Part shown: positions 7,204-15,422 of the stretch, piece after piece
Layout of the letters: every line of letters starts with the position of its first letter
Position numbering within the stretch: the first letter of the stretch is position 1
Assembly (NCBI GenBank): GCA_031385325.1
Contig: JANNBJ010000212.1
Span: 1-36,926, forward strand
Length of the DNA stretch: 36,926 nt
From: SYFY01 sp031385325
GTDB lineage: Bacteria; Pseudomonadota; Gammaproteobacteria; Pseudomonadales; Azotimanducaceae
Direction: 5' to 3'
Program-made: the position numbers and the translations under genes
The notes under the pieces: model-generated
What the model was told of the DNA's origin: nothing
Seen by the model: the letters and a program-made list of their open reading frames with translations, nothing else
The model's database searches: none

Positions 7204-7581
7204 ATGCTCTGCGCAGCGAATGTCACCATTGTCGCCGCATTTTTCGGATTGGTCGGGGTCGTCCTGGGAGCCTTTGGTGCGCATGGATTGAGCGCGCGCG
7301 GGCTCAGCCCCGATCAACTTTCGAGTTGGCAGACGGCAGTGCAATATCTGTTGATACATGCAGTTGCCTTGTTGGCAATCGGATTCGGGATTCGATTGAC
7401 GCCTTCTCCTTGGCTTGAGTGGTCAGCGATTGCCTGGATGATTGGCGTTATCTTGTTCAGTGGCAGCATTTTCATACTGGTGCTCGGCGGGCCGCGGTGG
7501 TTGGGACCGGTGACACCGGTCGGCGGTGTCGGCTTGATTCTCGGCTGGTTGACACTGATTGTTGGAGCTCTGCGAGATTGA
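7204..7581 (+). CDS. DUF423 (YgdD-like) inner-membrane protein
   Basis: A 125-residue protein with four hydrophobic segments and the family hallmarks FGLVGVVLGAFGAHGL near the N-terminus, WQTAVQYLLIHAVALLAIG in the middle and PVGGVGLILGW near the end. DUF423 proteins are small inner-membrane proteins of unknown function. The gene starts one base after the rpoH stop and overlaps trmB by 4 nt, so it is probably co-transcribed with both and may be heat-responsive through rpoH's own promoter (inference). Confidence 0.88.
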   Translation: MLCAANVTIVAAFFGLVGVVLGAFGAHGLSARGLSPDQLSSWQTAVQYLLIHAVALLAIGFGIRLTPSPWLEWSAIAWMIGVILFSGSIFILVLGGPRWLGPVTPVGGVGLILGWLTLIVGALRD

Positions 7582-8213
7582 CACATCCGCGTGGTCGACT
7601 GACTAACGCTCAACGGCGCGGATTAGAGGAAGTCTTGCCCGAGTATGTCGTGGTCGCCGATGACAACTCAACAAGTGGCTGGTTCGGCAGAGACGCGCCA
7701 CTCGGCGTAGAGATTGGCTTTGGCATGGGCGATGCGCTGTGTAACTGGGCGTCAGACGTACCTGACTGGAACCTGCTTGGCATCGACATCTATATCCCTG
7801 GTATTGGTGCCTTGGTCAATCGATTGAGCGCAGATGGCATTCCCAATGTGCGAGTTGCTCAAGGTCGAGCGGAGGAATTCGTGGCCGAACGACTACCGGC
7901 GTCAAGCGTGGATGAGTTCCGCGTCTTTTTTCCCGATCCGTGGCCCAAGAAACGACACCACAAGCGACGCCTGATACAGCCTCAGTTTGTTGCGTCGATG
8001 GTAGAGCGCCTGAAGGTAGGTGGGCTGGTGTGGTTTGTTACGGATTGGACGCCTTATGCGGAATGGGCGCTGGACGTCTTTGACAAGTCCCCAAACCTGA
8101 GACCCAGCGAGAGGGTGCATGCAGAAACATCGGCGCGGTCAGAAACTAAATTTGAGCGGCGCGGGTTGCGGCTCGGGCATGCTATCACCGAGCTTGTCTA
8201 TAAACGCATCTGA
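7578..8213 (+). CDS. trmB: tRNA (guanine46-N7)-methyltransferase
   Basis: SAM-dependent enzyme that makes m7G46 in the variable loop of tRNAs. TTG at 7578 gives 211 residues and overlaps the DUF423 stop (TTGA); GGAG at 7563-7566 supports it. The N-terminal RGRLTNAQRRGLEEVLPEY is typical. The SAM site is GVEIGFGMGDAL and the hallmark FPDPWPKKRHHKRRL is complete, followed by VTDWTPYAEW. Longer frames upstream of 7578 lie within the DUF423 gene and are not conserved TrmB sequence. Confidence 0.95.
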   Translation: MTHPRGRLTNAQRRGLEEVLPEYVVVADDNSTSGWFGRDAPLGVEIGFGMGDALCNWASDVPDWNLLGIDIYIPGIGALVNRLSADGIPNVRVAQGRAEEFVAERLPASSVDEFRVFFPDPWPKKRHHKRRLIQPQFVASMVERLKVGGLVWFVTDWTPYAEWALDVFDKSPNLRPSERVHAETSARSETKFERRGLRLGHAITELVYKRI

Positions 8214-8227
8214 CCTGTAGGCCAGGC

Positions 8228-8245
8228 GCCGTTGTGTGCAACGGC
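8228..8245. terminator. Perfect inverted repeat between convergent trmB and hemW
   Basis: GCCGTTG (8228-8234), loop TGTG, CAACGGC (8239-8245): a 7-bp GC-rich stem in the 35-nt convergent gap. No T-tract follows on either strand. It is possibly a bidirectional transcript-end structure. Confidence 0.45.
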
Positions 8246-8248
8246 TAG

Positions 8249-9355
8249 CTATATAAACGACTGCAGTATCGTGTCTATGTAACGAAAGCCGAGAGGGGTT
8301 GTGGCGATGCGGTCTGATCGCAACATTCCCTGCTGAACCCATTGCCGCCAGATCGGCTGCAGATAATTGGCTGAAGCCAATCCGGTTGAGTCCTCAAAGG
8401 CACGCCACGGCACACCTTCCGGGAGTCGCAAGACGTTTAACAGAAACTCACCGGTTCGCGAGTCAAGTTCCACATCCGTGGATTCAATACGCTGCGGATG
8501 TTCCAGATAGAGACGGGGTTGGGCGGCTTTTCGCGTACGCATGATTCCGGTGTCATTTGTTACCTTGCCGTGCGCTCCAGCGCCAATTCCAAGATAGTCG
8601 CCGTACTGCCAATAGTTGAGATTATGCTGGCACCGAAATCCTGGTCGTGACCATGCCGAGACTTCGTACCGTTCGTATCCCGCGCGAAGCAACATTGCCG
8701 AGCCTTGATCCTCGATATCGAGCATGGTCTCCTCGCGCGGCAGCGGTGGGGGTCGACGATGGAACTCTGTCTTGGCCTCGAGGGTGAGTTCATACCAGCT
8801 CACATGTTCGGGTTGCAGGGCGAGTGCGGCTTCGAGGTCAGCCAGCGCCTCGCTGACCGACTGGTTCGGCAAACCATACATGATGTCGAGATTTACGTTG
8901 TCAAAACCAGCCCGCCTTGCCAGCGCAAACGCCGAACGCGTTTCGTCGGCGCAGTGGATGCGACCGAGTGAGACCAGCTTCTCGTCATTGAATGATTGGG
9001 CGCCAAACGACAACCTGTTGATGCCGGCATCGCGGTAGAGGGGAAAGGCGTGAAACTCGGCAGTACCTGGATTGACTTCCATCGTTACTTCTACGGATGG
9101 CGAGCCGAGGCGACGTAACAATTCATCGAACACATGTGGAGGGAACAGACTCGGAGTCCCGCCGCCAAAAAAAACTGAATGGACTGGCCGCTCCTCGAGC
9201 GTTTCGGTCCACTGACCCAGATCCATGTGCAATGCCTGCAGATAACCAGCTATCGGCAGCTCACCCTTCAATGGGTGCGAATTGAAGTCGCAGTAGGGAC
9301 ATTTTTTGACGCACCATGGAAAGTGAACATAGACCCCAAGCGGTGGAGTGATCAC
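8249..9355 (-). CDS. hemW: Radical SAM heme chaperone HemW
   Basis: A 368-residue protein formerly annotated as HemN-like coproporphyrinogen oxidase. It binds heme and a [4Fe-4S] cluster and is thought to deliver heme to membrane cytochromes. The radical-SAM Cys motif is C15-VKK-C19-PY-C22, preceded by VYVHFPW. Other family markers are SVFFGGGTPSLF, EVNPGT, RLSFGAQSFND and the HemW-type GIGAGAHGKV. Length is near the usual 375-380. The start GTG at 9355 overlaps the rdgB stop (GTGA). It is the last gene of the eight-gene operon and converges on trmB. Confidence 0.95.
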   Translation of the reverse strand: MITPPLGVYVHFPWCVKKCPYCDFNSHPLKGELPIAGYLQALHMDLGQWTETLEERPVHSVFFGGGTPSLFPPHVFDELLRRLGSPSVEVTMEVNPGTAEFHAFPLYRDAGINRLSFGAQSFNDEKLVSLGRIHCADETRSAFALARRAGFDNVNLDIMYGLPNQSVSEALADLEAALALQPEHVSWYELTLEAKTEFHRRPPPLPREETMLDIEDQGSAMLLRAGYERYEVSAWSRPGFRCQHNLNYWQYGDYLGIGAGAHGKVTNDTGIMRTRKAAQPRLYLEHPQRIESTDVELDSRTGEFLLNVLRLPEGVPWRAFEDSTGLASANYLQPIWRQWVQQGMLRSDRIATTPLGFRYIDTILQSFI

Positions 9356-9939
9356 TGCCCGAGCATCGATAACAACGCGCGTGCTGCGAGTCCACGGTGA
9401 CTCCTGTCGTTCTTGATCTGCGCGGGCAATTCCGCGGCGGTATGCACGCCTCCATCCGGAATGAACAGCGGGTCATAACCGAAACCGTCACTGCCGGCAG
9501 GAGACTCACCAATCTGGCCCGACCAACGTCCGGTGGTAATAGCCGGAGCCGGGTGGGTTGCGTGTTGGAGGAAAACCAGTGCGCAGTAAAAATGGGCACG
9601 GCGGTCTTTGGCGCCTTGCAGCTCAGCCAGCAATTTCTCGTTGTTTTCCAGATCGGTCGCCAGGGGGCCTGCGTATCGCGCGGAATAAATTCCTGGTGCC
9701 CCGCCCAACGAGTCGACGACCAATCCAGAATCATCGGCAAGAGCTGGCAGCCCGGAAACCATTGATACATGCCGCGCTTTGCCTAAGGCATTTTCAATGA
9801 AGGTCACGCCGATCTCGGGTGCTGATGGAATATTCAGCGAGGATTGGCTGACCAACTCCCAATCAAGAGACGCGAACAGAGCTTGCATCTCGCGCACCTT
9901 GCCCTCGTTGCGTGTTGCCAGAACGACACGTCGCTTCAT
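9352..9939 (-). CDS. rdgB: dITP/XTP pyrophosphatase (RdgB/HAM1)
   Basis: A 195-residue nucleotide-pool sanitiser that hydrolyses dITP, ITP and XTP to monophosphates. The N-terminus is VVLATRNEGKVREMQ, the catalytic region is LADDSGLVVDSLGGAPGIYS followed by ARYAG, and SDGFGYDPLF and SHRGLAARAL are all in place. Length is normal. The ATG at 9939 overlaps the stop of the DUF4426 gene and its own stop overlaps hemW, so it is tightly coupled in the operon. Confidence 0.96.
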   Translation of the reverse strand: MKRRVVLATRNEGKVREMQALFASLDWELVSQSSLNIPSAPEIGVTFIENALGKARHVSMVSGLPALADDSGLVVDSLGGAPGIYSARYAGPLATDLENNEKLLAELQGAKDRRAHFYCALVFLQHATHPAPAITTGRWSGQIGESPAGSDGFGYDPLFIPDGGVHTAAELPAQIKNDRSHRGLAARALLSMLGQ

Positions 9940-10364
9940 TCTTCGTTGTACATTTTCTGGCTGTGTTCGAAGTGATGAGACCGCCCATCCGGCAAAGTGA
10001 TGCTGATTGCCATGCGCATGGTTTCCTCATCGGAATAATCGAATGTTCCAAGATAGTATCTGGCAGGAGGTTCGTTGATCTCGCGCATGATCAGGTGGTT
10101 GGACTGCCCGAGCAGGTTTTTCACTTCCACTTCTACTACCGCTGACAAGACTTCGAACGGAGCTTGTGCCGCGAGAATGGAGATGTTCACGAAGCCCCTG
10201 CGTGGCGCTCTTTCCAGTTGATACTGCTCGGCGATTTCGGCTTGCAGACTGGTTGTCGGCAGAACGATGTAGTGAATTTCCACGTTCTCAAACACGACTT
10301 TTTGCTCAGCACGAATCGGCGTCGTGGTCAGTAACAAAGCAAGAAGCACGCACCACTTGGTCAC
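9936..10364 (-). CDS. DUF4426 periplasmic protein
   Basis: A 142-residue protein with a signal peptide (residues about 1-19, KWCVLLALLLTTTPIRA) and a beta-rich body beginning KVVFENVEIHYIVLPTTSL. This matches DUF4426, a gammaproteobacterial family of unknown function that commonly lies between metW and rdgB, as it does here. GTG at 10364 overlaps the metW stop (GTGA) and its stop overlaps the rdgB ATG. Conserved placement suggests a link to this operon but no function can be stated. Confidence 0.85.
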   Translation of the reverse strand: MTKWCVLLALLLTTTPIRAEQKVVFENVEIHYIVLPTTSLQAEIAEQYQLERAPRRGFVNISILAAQAPFEVLSAVVEVEVKNLLGQSNHLIMREINEPPARYYLGTFDYSDEETMRMAISITLPDGRSHHFEHSQKMYNEE

Positions 10365-10957
10365 GAGCTGCGCCCCAGGCGATAGAACGCAATGGTTCCG
10401 AACAGATTTGGCATCTGGTTGGCGAGAAACTGTTGGTGATAGTCCGGCCCAACCACAAATCGCTGAATGATCTGATATCGATGCTCACGGCAGAGGCGTT
10501 CGAAGTCGTCAAAAGTGCAAAGTCGAATATTCGGAGTATCAAACCAGCTATCCGGAAGATGTTGTACGACAGGCATCTGTCCGAGCAGCCCCAGGTGAAG
10601 TCGGCACCGCCAGTGCGCAAAATTAGGAAACGTCACGATGCACTCCTTGCCGATGCGCAGCATTTCCCGGAGCAAGGCATCGGGATAACGAACCGATTGC
10701 AAGGTTTCCGTCATGACCACCATATCGAAGGCGTCGTCGGCAAAATCCTGCAACCCAGCGTCCAGGTCGTGTTCGATGACGTTGACACCTTTGGCGATAC
10801 ACGTCGTTATGTTGGTGGGGTCGACATCCAGTCCGTAGCCGTTGACGCCCTTGGTTTCCTGCAGATACGAAAGCAGATCACCTTCTCCGCAGCCCAGATC
10901 CAGAACCCGGGCCGAAGGGTTGATCAACTCCGCGATAATGGAAAGGTCAGGTCGCAT
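10361..10957 (-). CDS. metW: Methionine biosynthesis protein MetW (methyltransferase fold)
   Basis: A 198-residue protein from ATG at 10957, beginning MRPDLSIIAELINPSARVLD, with the SAM-type motif LDLGCGEGDLL, then VVMTETLQSVRYP and FPNFAHWRCRLHL. MetW partners MetX in methionine synthesis in many proteobacteria; its exact reaction is not settled. An upstream in-frame ATG (10975) and GTG-type extensions would overlap metX further and lack a ribosome site, so the short form is preferred. The start lies inside the last 11 nt of metX. Confidence 0.93.
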   Translation of the reverse strand: MRPDLSIIAELINPSARVLDLGCGEGDLLSYLQETKGVNGYGLDVDPTNITTCIAKGVNVIEHDLDAGLQDFADDAFDMVVMTETLQSVRYPDALLREMLRIGKECIVTFPNFAHWRCRLHLGLLGQMPVVQHLPDSWFDTPNIRLCTFDDFERLCREHRYQIIQRFVVGPDYHQQFLANQMPNLFGTIAFYRLGRSS

Positions 10958-12107
10958 GCTGATCCAGGGTTTCATGCAGTTGTCTGAGATACGTTCCAAG
11001 TACAGCCAGGTATCGAGGCAACGGCAGGAGGAATGAATCGTGACCATGCTCGGACTCGATAACCGAACTGACGACGTTTTTCTTGGCCCGAATCAACGCA
11101 TGGACAATCTCCCCGGATCGCTCGGCAGAAAATCGCCAGTCGCTACTGAACGAAATCACCAGAAATCGGGCCTTGGCCCTTGACAGTGCGTCGACCAGAT
11201 CATCGCCGTAGGCAGCCGCTGGATCGAACAGATCCAGGGCCCTTGTCATCAGGATGTACGTGTTGGCATCGAACTGTCGGGAAAACGTCTGTCCCTGATA
11301 GCGCAGATAGCTCTGCACCTGGAACTCGACGTCCTGTCCAAGAGCGAGATCGCCAGACTTCAATTGACGACCGAAACGTTGGCCCATTCCTGATGCGGAT
11401 AGATAGGTCACGTGACCTATCATGCGTGCAAGCGCAAGTCCGACGTCCGGGTTTTCCCCGTTCGCCCGGTACCGACCGGCAGAGAAGTGGGGATCACTGG
11501 TAATCGCATGGCGTGCAATTTCATTGAATGCGATGTTCTGCGCGGTGAGCTTGGCTGCACTGGCGATGAGGATCGCTGCACGTACCCGGTCAGGGAAGTC
11601 GATGCCCCATTGCATCGCCTGCATGCCACCCAGGCTGCCACCGATGATAGCGGCAAATGTCTTGATTCCAAGGTGATCTGCCAACAGCGCCTGGCTGCGT
11701 ACCCAATCCTCGACCGCAACGGTGGGGAAATCCGGCCCCCAGTTACCCGCGCCGTCTGGCCTTGCCGAACACGGTCCGGTGCTGCCGTGGCAGCCGCCAA
11801 GATTGTTGAGGGCGACTACGAAAAACCGATTCGTGTCGATGGCTTTGTCAGGGCCAATGCAGTTGTTCCACCAGCCAGGCTTGTCATCCTGCGGAGTATG
11901 TAGACCAGCGGCGTGGTGATGGCCAGACAGTGCGTGACAGATGAGTATTGCGTTTGAACGCTGTGAATTCAGCTCACCGTAGGTTTCGTAAACCAGCTCA
12001 AAACCAGGCAGATTTGCGCCGCTACGTAAGGGAAACGTCGATCCCCAGCGAAATATCTGTGGCGTGATGACGCCAAGATCACCGCCTTCGAACGCCCTGT
12101 CCTTCAA
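10947..12107 (-). CDS. metX: Homoserine O-acyltransferase MetX
   Basis: A 386-residue alpha/beta-hydrolase-fold acyltransferase that activates homoserine for methionine synthesis. Family motifs run in order: YETYGELN, ICHALSGHHHAAG, CIGPDKAIDTNRFFVV, the nucleophile elbow GGSLGGMQ, RYQG, the acid in SSDWRF and the histidine in EHGHDSF. MetX enzymes use acetyl-CoA or, in some Gammaproteobacteria including Pseudomonas, succinyl-CoA; the sequence is close to the Pseudomonas type but I cannot settle the donor by eye. The start is TTG at 12107 overlapping the yggT stop (TTGA). Confidence 0.95.
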   Translation of the reverse strand: MKDRAFEGGDLGVITPQIFRWGSTFPLRSGANLPGFELVYETYGELNSQRSNAILICHALSGHHHAAGLHTPQDDKPGWWNNCIGPDKAIDTNRFFVVALNNLGGCHGSTGPCSARPDGAGNWGPDFPTVAVEDWVRSQALLADHLGIKTFAAIIGGSLGGMQAMQWGIDFPDRVRAAILIASAAKLTAQNIAFNEIARHAITSDPHFSAGRYRANGENPDVGLALARMIGHVTYLSASGMGQRFGRQLKSGDLALGQDVEFQVQSYLRYQGQTFSRQFDANTYILMTRALDLFDPAAAYGDDLVDALSRAKARFLVISFSSDWRFSAERSGEIVHALIRAKKNVVSSVIESEHGHDSFLLPLPRYLAVLGTYLRQLHETLDQHAT

Positions 12108-12658
12108 CCAAACAACCCTACAAAACGACCGTACAGATCCGGCAGGATCATCTCCAGCATGGCAATGATCACGATCACGATGATGGGGGAAAGATCCAGT
12201 CCACCCATCGGGGGCAGCAATCGTCTTGCTGGTGCGAGAACCGGCTCCACCAGCTGGTCGAGCAAACGCAGTGCAGGGTGCGGGTTGCCTGGTGCGATGA
12301 AGCTGACGATGGCGATGATGATGATGCTCCAGCGGAGAATCTTCAGAATGAGGAGGATGATCTGCAAACTCGCAAAGCCGAAGAGTAAGCCAAATCCGGC
12401 CAGGCCCTGGCCGCTTATCAGCAGGAACCCGAGGAACTGAACGAGGACAGCAGCCAGGAAAGCTGCAATATCCAGATTGCGGTAGCTGGGTATGACCAGG
12501 CGAACAGGCTTCAATATCGGATCGGTCAGTCTCACAAAGCCCTGAGAGATCGGATTATAGAAATCCACCCGGCAAGCCTGGATCAGAAACCTTGCGATAA
12601 AAAGAAACGTCGCAAGACTGACAACTACTTCGATCAGGTATCGGAGTGCATTCGCCAT
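12104..12658 (-). CDS. YggT family membrane protein
   Basis: A 184-residue protein made of two YGGT repeats, each with two hydrophobic segments and the family pattern around FYNPISQGFVRLTDPILKPV (first repeat) and ALRLLDQLVEPVLAPARRLL (second repeat). YggT proteins are integral membrane proteins of poorly defined role, with suggested links to osmotic tolerance and cell shape. The ATG at 12658 lies 5 nt after the proC stop, and the gene overlaps metX by 4 nt. Confidence 0.9.
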   Translation of the reverse strand: MANALRYLIEVVVSLATFLFIARFLIQACRVDFYNPISQGFVRLTDPILKPVRLVIPSYRNLDIAAFLAAVLVQFLGFLLISGQGLAGFGLLFGFASLQIILLILKILRWSIIIIAIVSFIAPGNPHPALRLLDQLVEPVLAPARRLLPPMGGLDLSPIIVIVIIAMLEMILPDLYGRFVGLFG

Positions 12659-12663
12659 CGGGG

Positions 12664-13494
12664 TCAGAATTCCTTCGCGAGTTCAGCGGACCGTCGAGCG
12701 GCTCCGTGCAGAGCGAGCACTATAGCATCCGCGACTGAGGCGTCATTCATGATCGCCAGGGCCCGCTCTGTGGTGCCTCCGGGAGACGTGACGTTGGCAC
12801 GCAAAGTCGCAGGATCGGACGCAGACTCTCGCGCCAGCACAGCAGCACCATATGCGGTCTCTACTGTCAGGCGGGTGGCAGCGTCCCGGCTCAATCCAAG
12901 CTCGACACCAGCGCGCACCATGGCTTCCATCAGATAGAAGAAATAAGCAGGTCCGCTACCTGATACAGCGGTCACCGCATCAAGCTGGCTTTCCGCATCC
13001 GCCCAGATCACCTTGCCTACGCTCTGCAATAGCGCCTCGGCTTGTGCGCGATGTTCGACGGAAGCGGCCAAATTGGCGAAGAGCGCTGAAATGCCTGCTC
13101 CGACCAGCGCGGGTGTATTCGGCATGCAACGAACAACGGATTGTTGCTGTGGAGAGTTGGACTCGAGGGTGCGGATCGGGATTCCAGCGGCGATGGATAT
13201 CAGGAGTTGATGTTTTGCCAAGGGCAGGTCGGCGAGTACCTTTTGCAAAACCTGGGGCTTTACCGCCAGTACGATGATGTCGGCGTTTTCAATCGCCAGG
13301 GCGTTGTTCGTGTAGGTCGCAATTTTGAGCGGTGTAAACCGCTCAAGCTGTGCAGGCAGAACATCTGCGGCGCGAAGCCCGTCGCTCGGATGGCCAGCGC
13401 CCAACAGGCCGTTCAACAGGCTGAAGGCCATGTTGCCGGCGCCTATACAGGTGACGATTTTGCCGCGCAAAGCGCTTTCGTGGTTCAGGATCAA
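12664..13494 (-). CDS. proC: Pyrroline-5-carboxylate reductase
   Basis: A 276-residue NAD(P)H-dependent enzyme of the last step of proline synthesis. The Rossmann motif is CIGAGNMAFSLLNGLL; VLAVKPQVL, VRCMPNTPALVGAGISAL and the C-terminal AVSGSGPAYFFYLMEAM with TSPGGTTERAL are all diagnostic. Length is normal (about 270). The start TTG at 13494 overlaps the yggS stop (TTGA), the same coupling used elsewhere in this operon. Confidence 0.96.
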   Translation of the reverse strand: MILNHESALRGKIVTCIGAGNMAFSLLNGLLGAGHPSDGLRAADVLPAQLERFTPLKIATYTNNALAIENADIIVLAVKPQVLQKVLADLPLAKHQLLISIAAGIPIRTLESNSPQQQSVVRCMPNTPALVGAGISALFANLAASVEHRAQAEALLQSVGKVIWADAESQLDAVTAVSGSGPAYFFYLMEAMVRAGVELGLSRDAATRLTVETAYGAAVLARESASDPATLRANVTSPGGTTERALAIMNDASVADAIVLALHGAARRSAELAKEF

Positions 13495-14201
13495 TCTCCA
13501 GTTTTCGGTAACCGCCGACCGAACACGGCCTGGCCAATTCTTACATGAGTTGCCCCCGCGGCGATGGCATCCTCAAAGTCCGCGCTCATGCCCATGGACA
13601 GCGTGTCCCAATGTTCGCCGGCGATAGGGCGCAAGCGATCAAAAGCTGCGGCAAGTCGGGCATAACCGACCGAAGGAGGGGTTGTTTCATCGAGAATTGT
13701 CATGAGACCGCGCAGTCGTAGCCGTTCGCAAGACCGAGTGAGGTGAACCAGTTCCTCAATGGCGTGTATCCCCTCGATCGCGAGCCCACCTTTATCCGGA
13801 TCTGCGTCGACATTGAGCTGTATGCAGACTTGTAGCAGACGTGAGTCGGGGGTTTGATCATTCAGACGTCGGGCGATAGATGGGCGATCAACGGTGTGGA
13901 CCCACTGGAAATGAGAGGCGACGTCCCGGGTCTTGTTTGCCTGTAAACGACCAATGAAATGCCAAGTCAGCGGTAGTTCTGCCAATTCCCGAATTTTCGA
14001 GAGCGCTTCCTGTAGGTAGTTCTCGCCAAAATCTGTCACCCCGCACTCGTAGGCCGAGGCGATGGATTGCGCGGATTGAGTTTTGCTGACCGCAATCAAC
14101 CTGACAGAATCCGGTGGTCGAGTGGCGGCGATGGCCGCCGTCCGAACCCGGTTGTTGACGGCTGTCACGCTGGATTGGAGTGACGGGGTAGCTGACGACA
14201 T
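13491..14201 (-). CDS. YggS/PROSC family pyridoxal-phosphate homeostasis protein
   Basis: A 236-residue single-domain PLP-binding protein with a TIM-barrel fold. The PLP lysine is Lys40 in RLIAVSKTQ; FGENYLQEALSKI, WHFIGRLQANK and the phosphate-binding SMGMSADFEDAIAAGATHVR are present. It buffers free pyridoxal phosphate. ATG at 14201 fits the family N-terminus; an upstream extension to 14264 is open but unconserved. It is the first gene of the eight-gene operon and is divergent from pilT. The yggS-proC pair is one of the most conserved in bacteria. Confidence 0.94.
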   Translation of the reverse strand: MSSATPSLQSSVTAVNNRVRTAAIAATRPPDSVRLIAVSKTQSAQSIASAYECGVTDFGENYLQEALSKIRELAELPLTWHFIGRLQANKTRDVASHFQWVHTVDRPSIARRLNDQTPDSRLLQVCIQLNVDADPDKGGLAIEGIHAIEELVHLTRSCERLRLRGLMTILDETTPPSVGYARLAAAFDRLRPIAGEHWDTLSMGMSADFEDAIAAGATHVRIGQAVFGRRLPKTGD

Positions 14202-14387
14202 GTTTCTGGTGTGTACTGCTTCGCAAATCTGACGCTCCCGGCCCAGAGGCGTCGGGTGCGTCATGGTGCTGGTCGGGTTGAAATAATACTATACCTGCGT
14301 ACCTCAGCAGGGGTCGCCTGTCCAGCGGGATCGGCAAATGCCTTTTTTCAGACGGGCCAGGCTTCCGGCCACAGACAGGGACAGCGC
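14202..14387. promoter_or_regulatory. Divergent yggS/pilT intergenic region with AT-rich core
   Basis: This 186-nt gap must hold promoters for the operon on the left and pilTU on the right. The only AT-rich patch is 14278-14295 (TTGAAATAATACTATACC). It offers -10-like hexamers on both strands (TACTAT rightward, TAGTAT leftward), but I cannot pair them with good -35 boxes. AGGGA just before 14388 is the pilT ribosome site. Confidence 0.35.
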
Positions 14388-15422
14388 ATGGATATAACGG
14401 AATTACTCGCGTTCAGCGCCAAACAAGGTGCGTCGGACCTGCATTTATCGGCGGGCCTGCCACCGATGATTCGGGTTGATGGCGACGTGCGTCGAATCAA
14501 CCTGCCACCGCTTGAGCACCGCGAAGTGCATGGCCTCATCTACGAGATCATGAACGACAAGCAGCGGAAGGATTTCGAAGAATTTCTGGAAACCGACTTC
14601 TCTTTCGAAGTGCCGGGTGTCGCCCGATTCCGTGTGAATGCCTTCAATCAGAATCGGGGCGCTGGAGCGGTGTTCCGGACGATCCCGTCGAAAGTGCTCA
14701 GCATGGAAGACCTTGGCATGGGCCAGGTGTTCAAGGACGTATCGATGGTGCCTCGTGGGCTGGTGCTGGTGACCGGTCCAACCGGTTCAGGCAAGAGTAC
14801 AACGCTCGCCGCCATGGTCGACTTCGTCAACGACAGCCGCTACGACCACATCCTGACCATCGAAGACCCGATCGAGTTTGTGCACGAGAGCAAGAAGTGT
14901 CTGGTGAACCAGCGCGAAGTACACCGTGACACTCACGGCTTCAACGAAGCGCTGCGCTCGGCCTTGCGGGAAGACCCGGACATCATCCTGGTTGGCGAAA
15001 TGCGTGACCTGGAGACGATTCGACTGGCCCTCACCGCCGCGGAAACCGGTCACCTCGTTTTTGGCACCTTGCATACAACGTCAGCCGCAAAAACAGTCGA
15101 TCGCATCATCGACGTGTTTCCAGCTGCCGAGAAAGATATGGTGCGATCCCAGCTTTCGGAGTCGCTCCAGGCGGTTGTCTCACAGACATTGCTGAAACGC
15201 GCCACCGGCGGTCGTGTAGCAGCACATGAGATCATGATTGGCGTTCCTGCAATCAGAAACCTGATTCGGGAAAACAAGGTTGCACAGATGTATTCGACCA
15301 TTCAAACCGGCCATGCAGCAGGTATGCAGACCCTTGATCAATGTCTTCAGGAACTCGTGGCAAAGCGGGTGATTACCCGCGAAATCGCTCGCGAGAAAGC
15401 CAAGAACCCGGAGTTGTTCTAG
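14388..15422 (+). CDS. pilT: Type IV pilus retraction ATPase PilT
   Basis: A 344-residue hexameric secretion-type ATPase that depolymerises the pilus for twitching. It begins MDITELLAFSAKQGASDLHL. Walker A is GPTGSGKSTT, the Asp box is EDPIEFVHESK, Walker B is DIILVGEMRD, the His box is TGHLVFGTLHT, and the PilT-specific AIRNLIRE motif near the C-terminus, needed for retraction, is intact. Length equals Pseudomonas PilT. The long open frame upstream of 14388 (to 14211) is not PilT-like and is excluded. Its stop overlaps the pilU start by one base. Confidence 0.97.
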   Translation: MDITELLAFSAKQGASDLHLSAGLPPMIRVDGDVRRINLPPLEHREVHGLIYEIMNDKQRKDFEEFLETDFSFEVPGVARFRVNAFNQNRGAGAVFRTIPSKVLSMEDLGMGQVFKDVSMVPRGLVLVTGPTGSGKSTTLAAMVDFVNDSRYDHILTIEDPIEFVHESKKCLVNQREVHRDTHGFNEALRSALREDPDIILVGEMRDLETIRLALTAAETGHLVFGTLHTTSAAKTVDRIIDVFPAAEKDMVRSQLSESLQAVVSQTLLKRATGGRVAAHEIMIGVPAIRNLIRENKVAQMYSTIQTGHAAGMQTLDQCLQELVAKRVITREIAREKAKNPELF

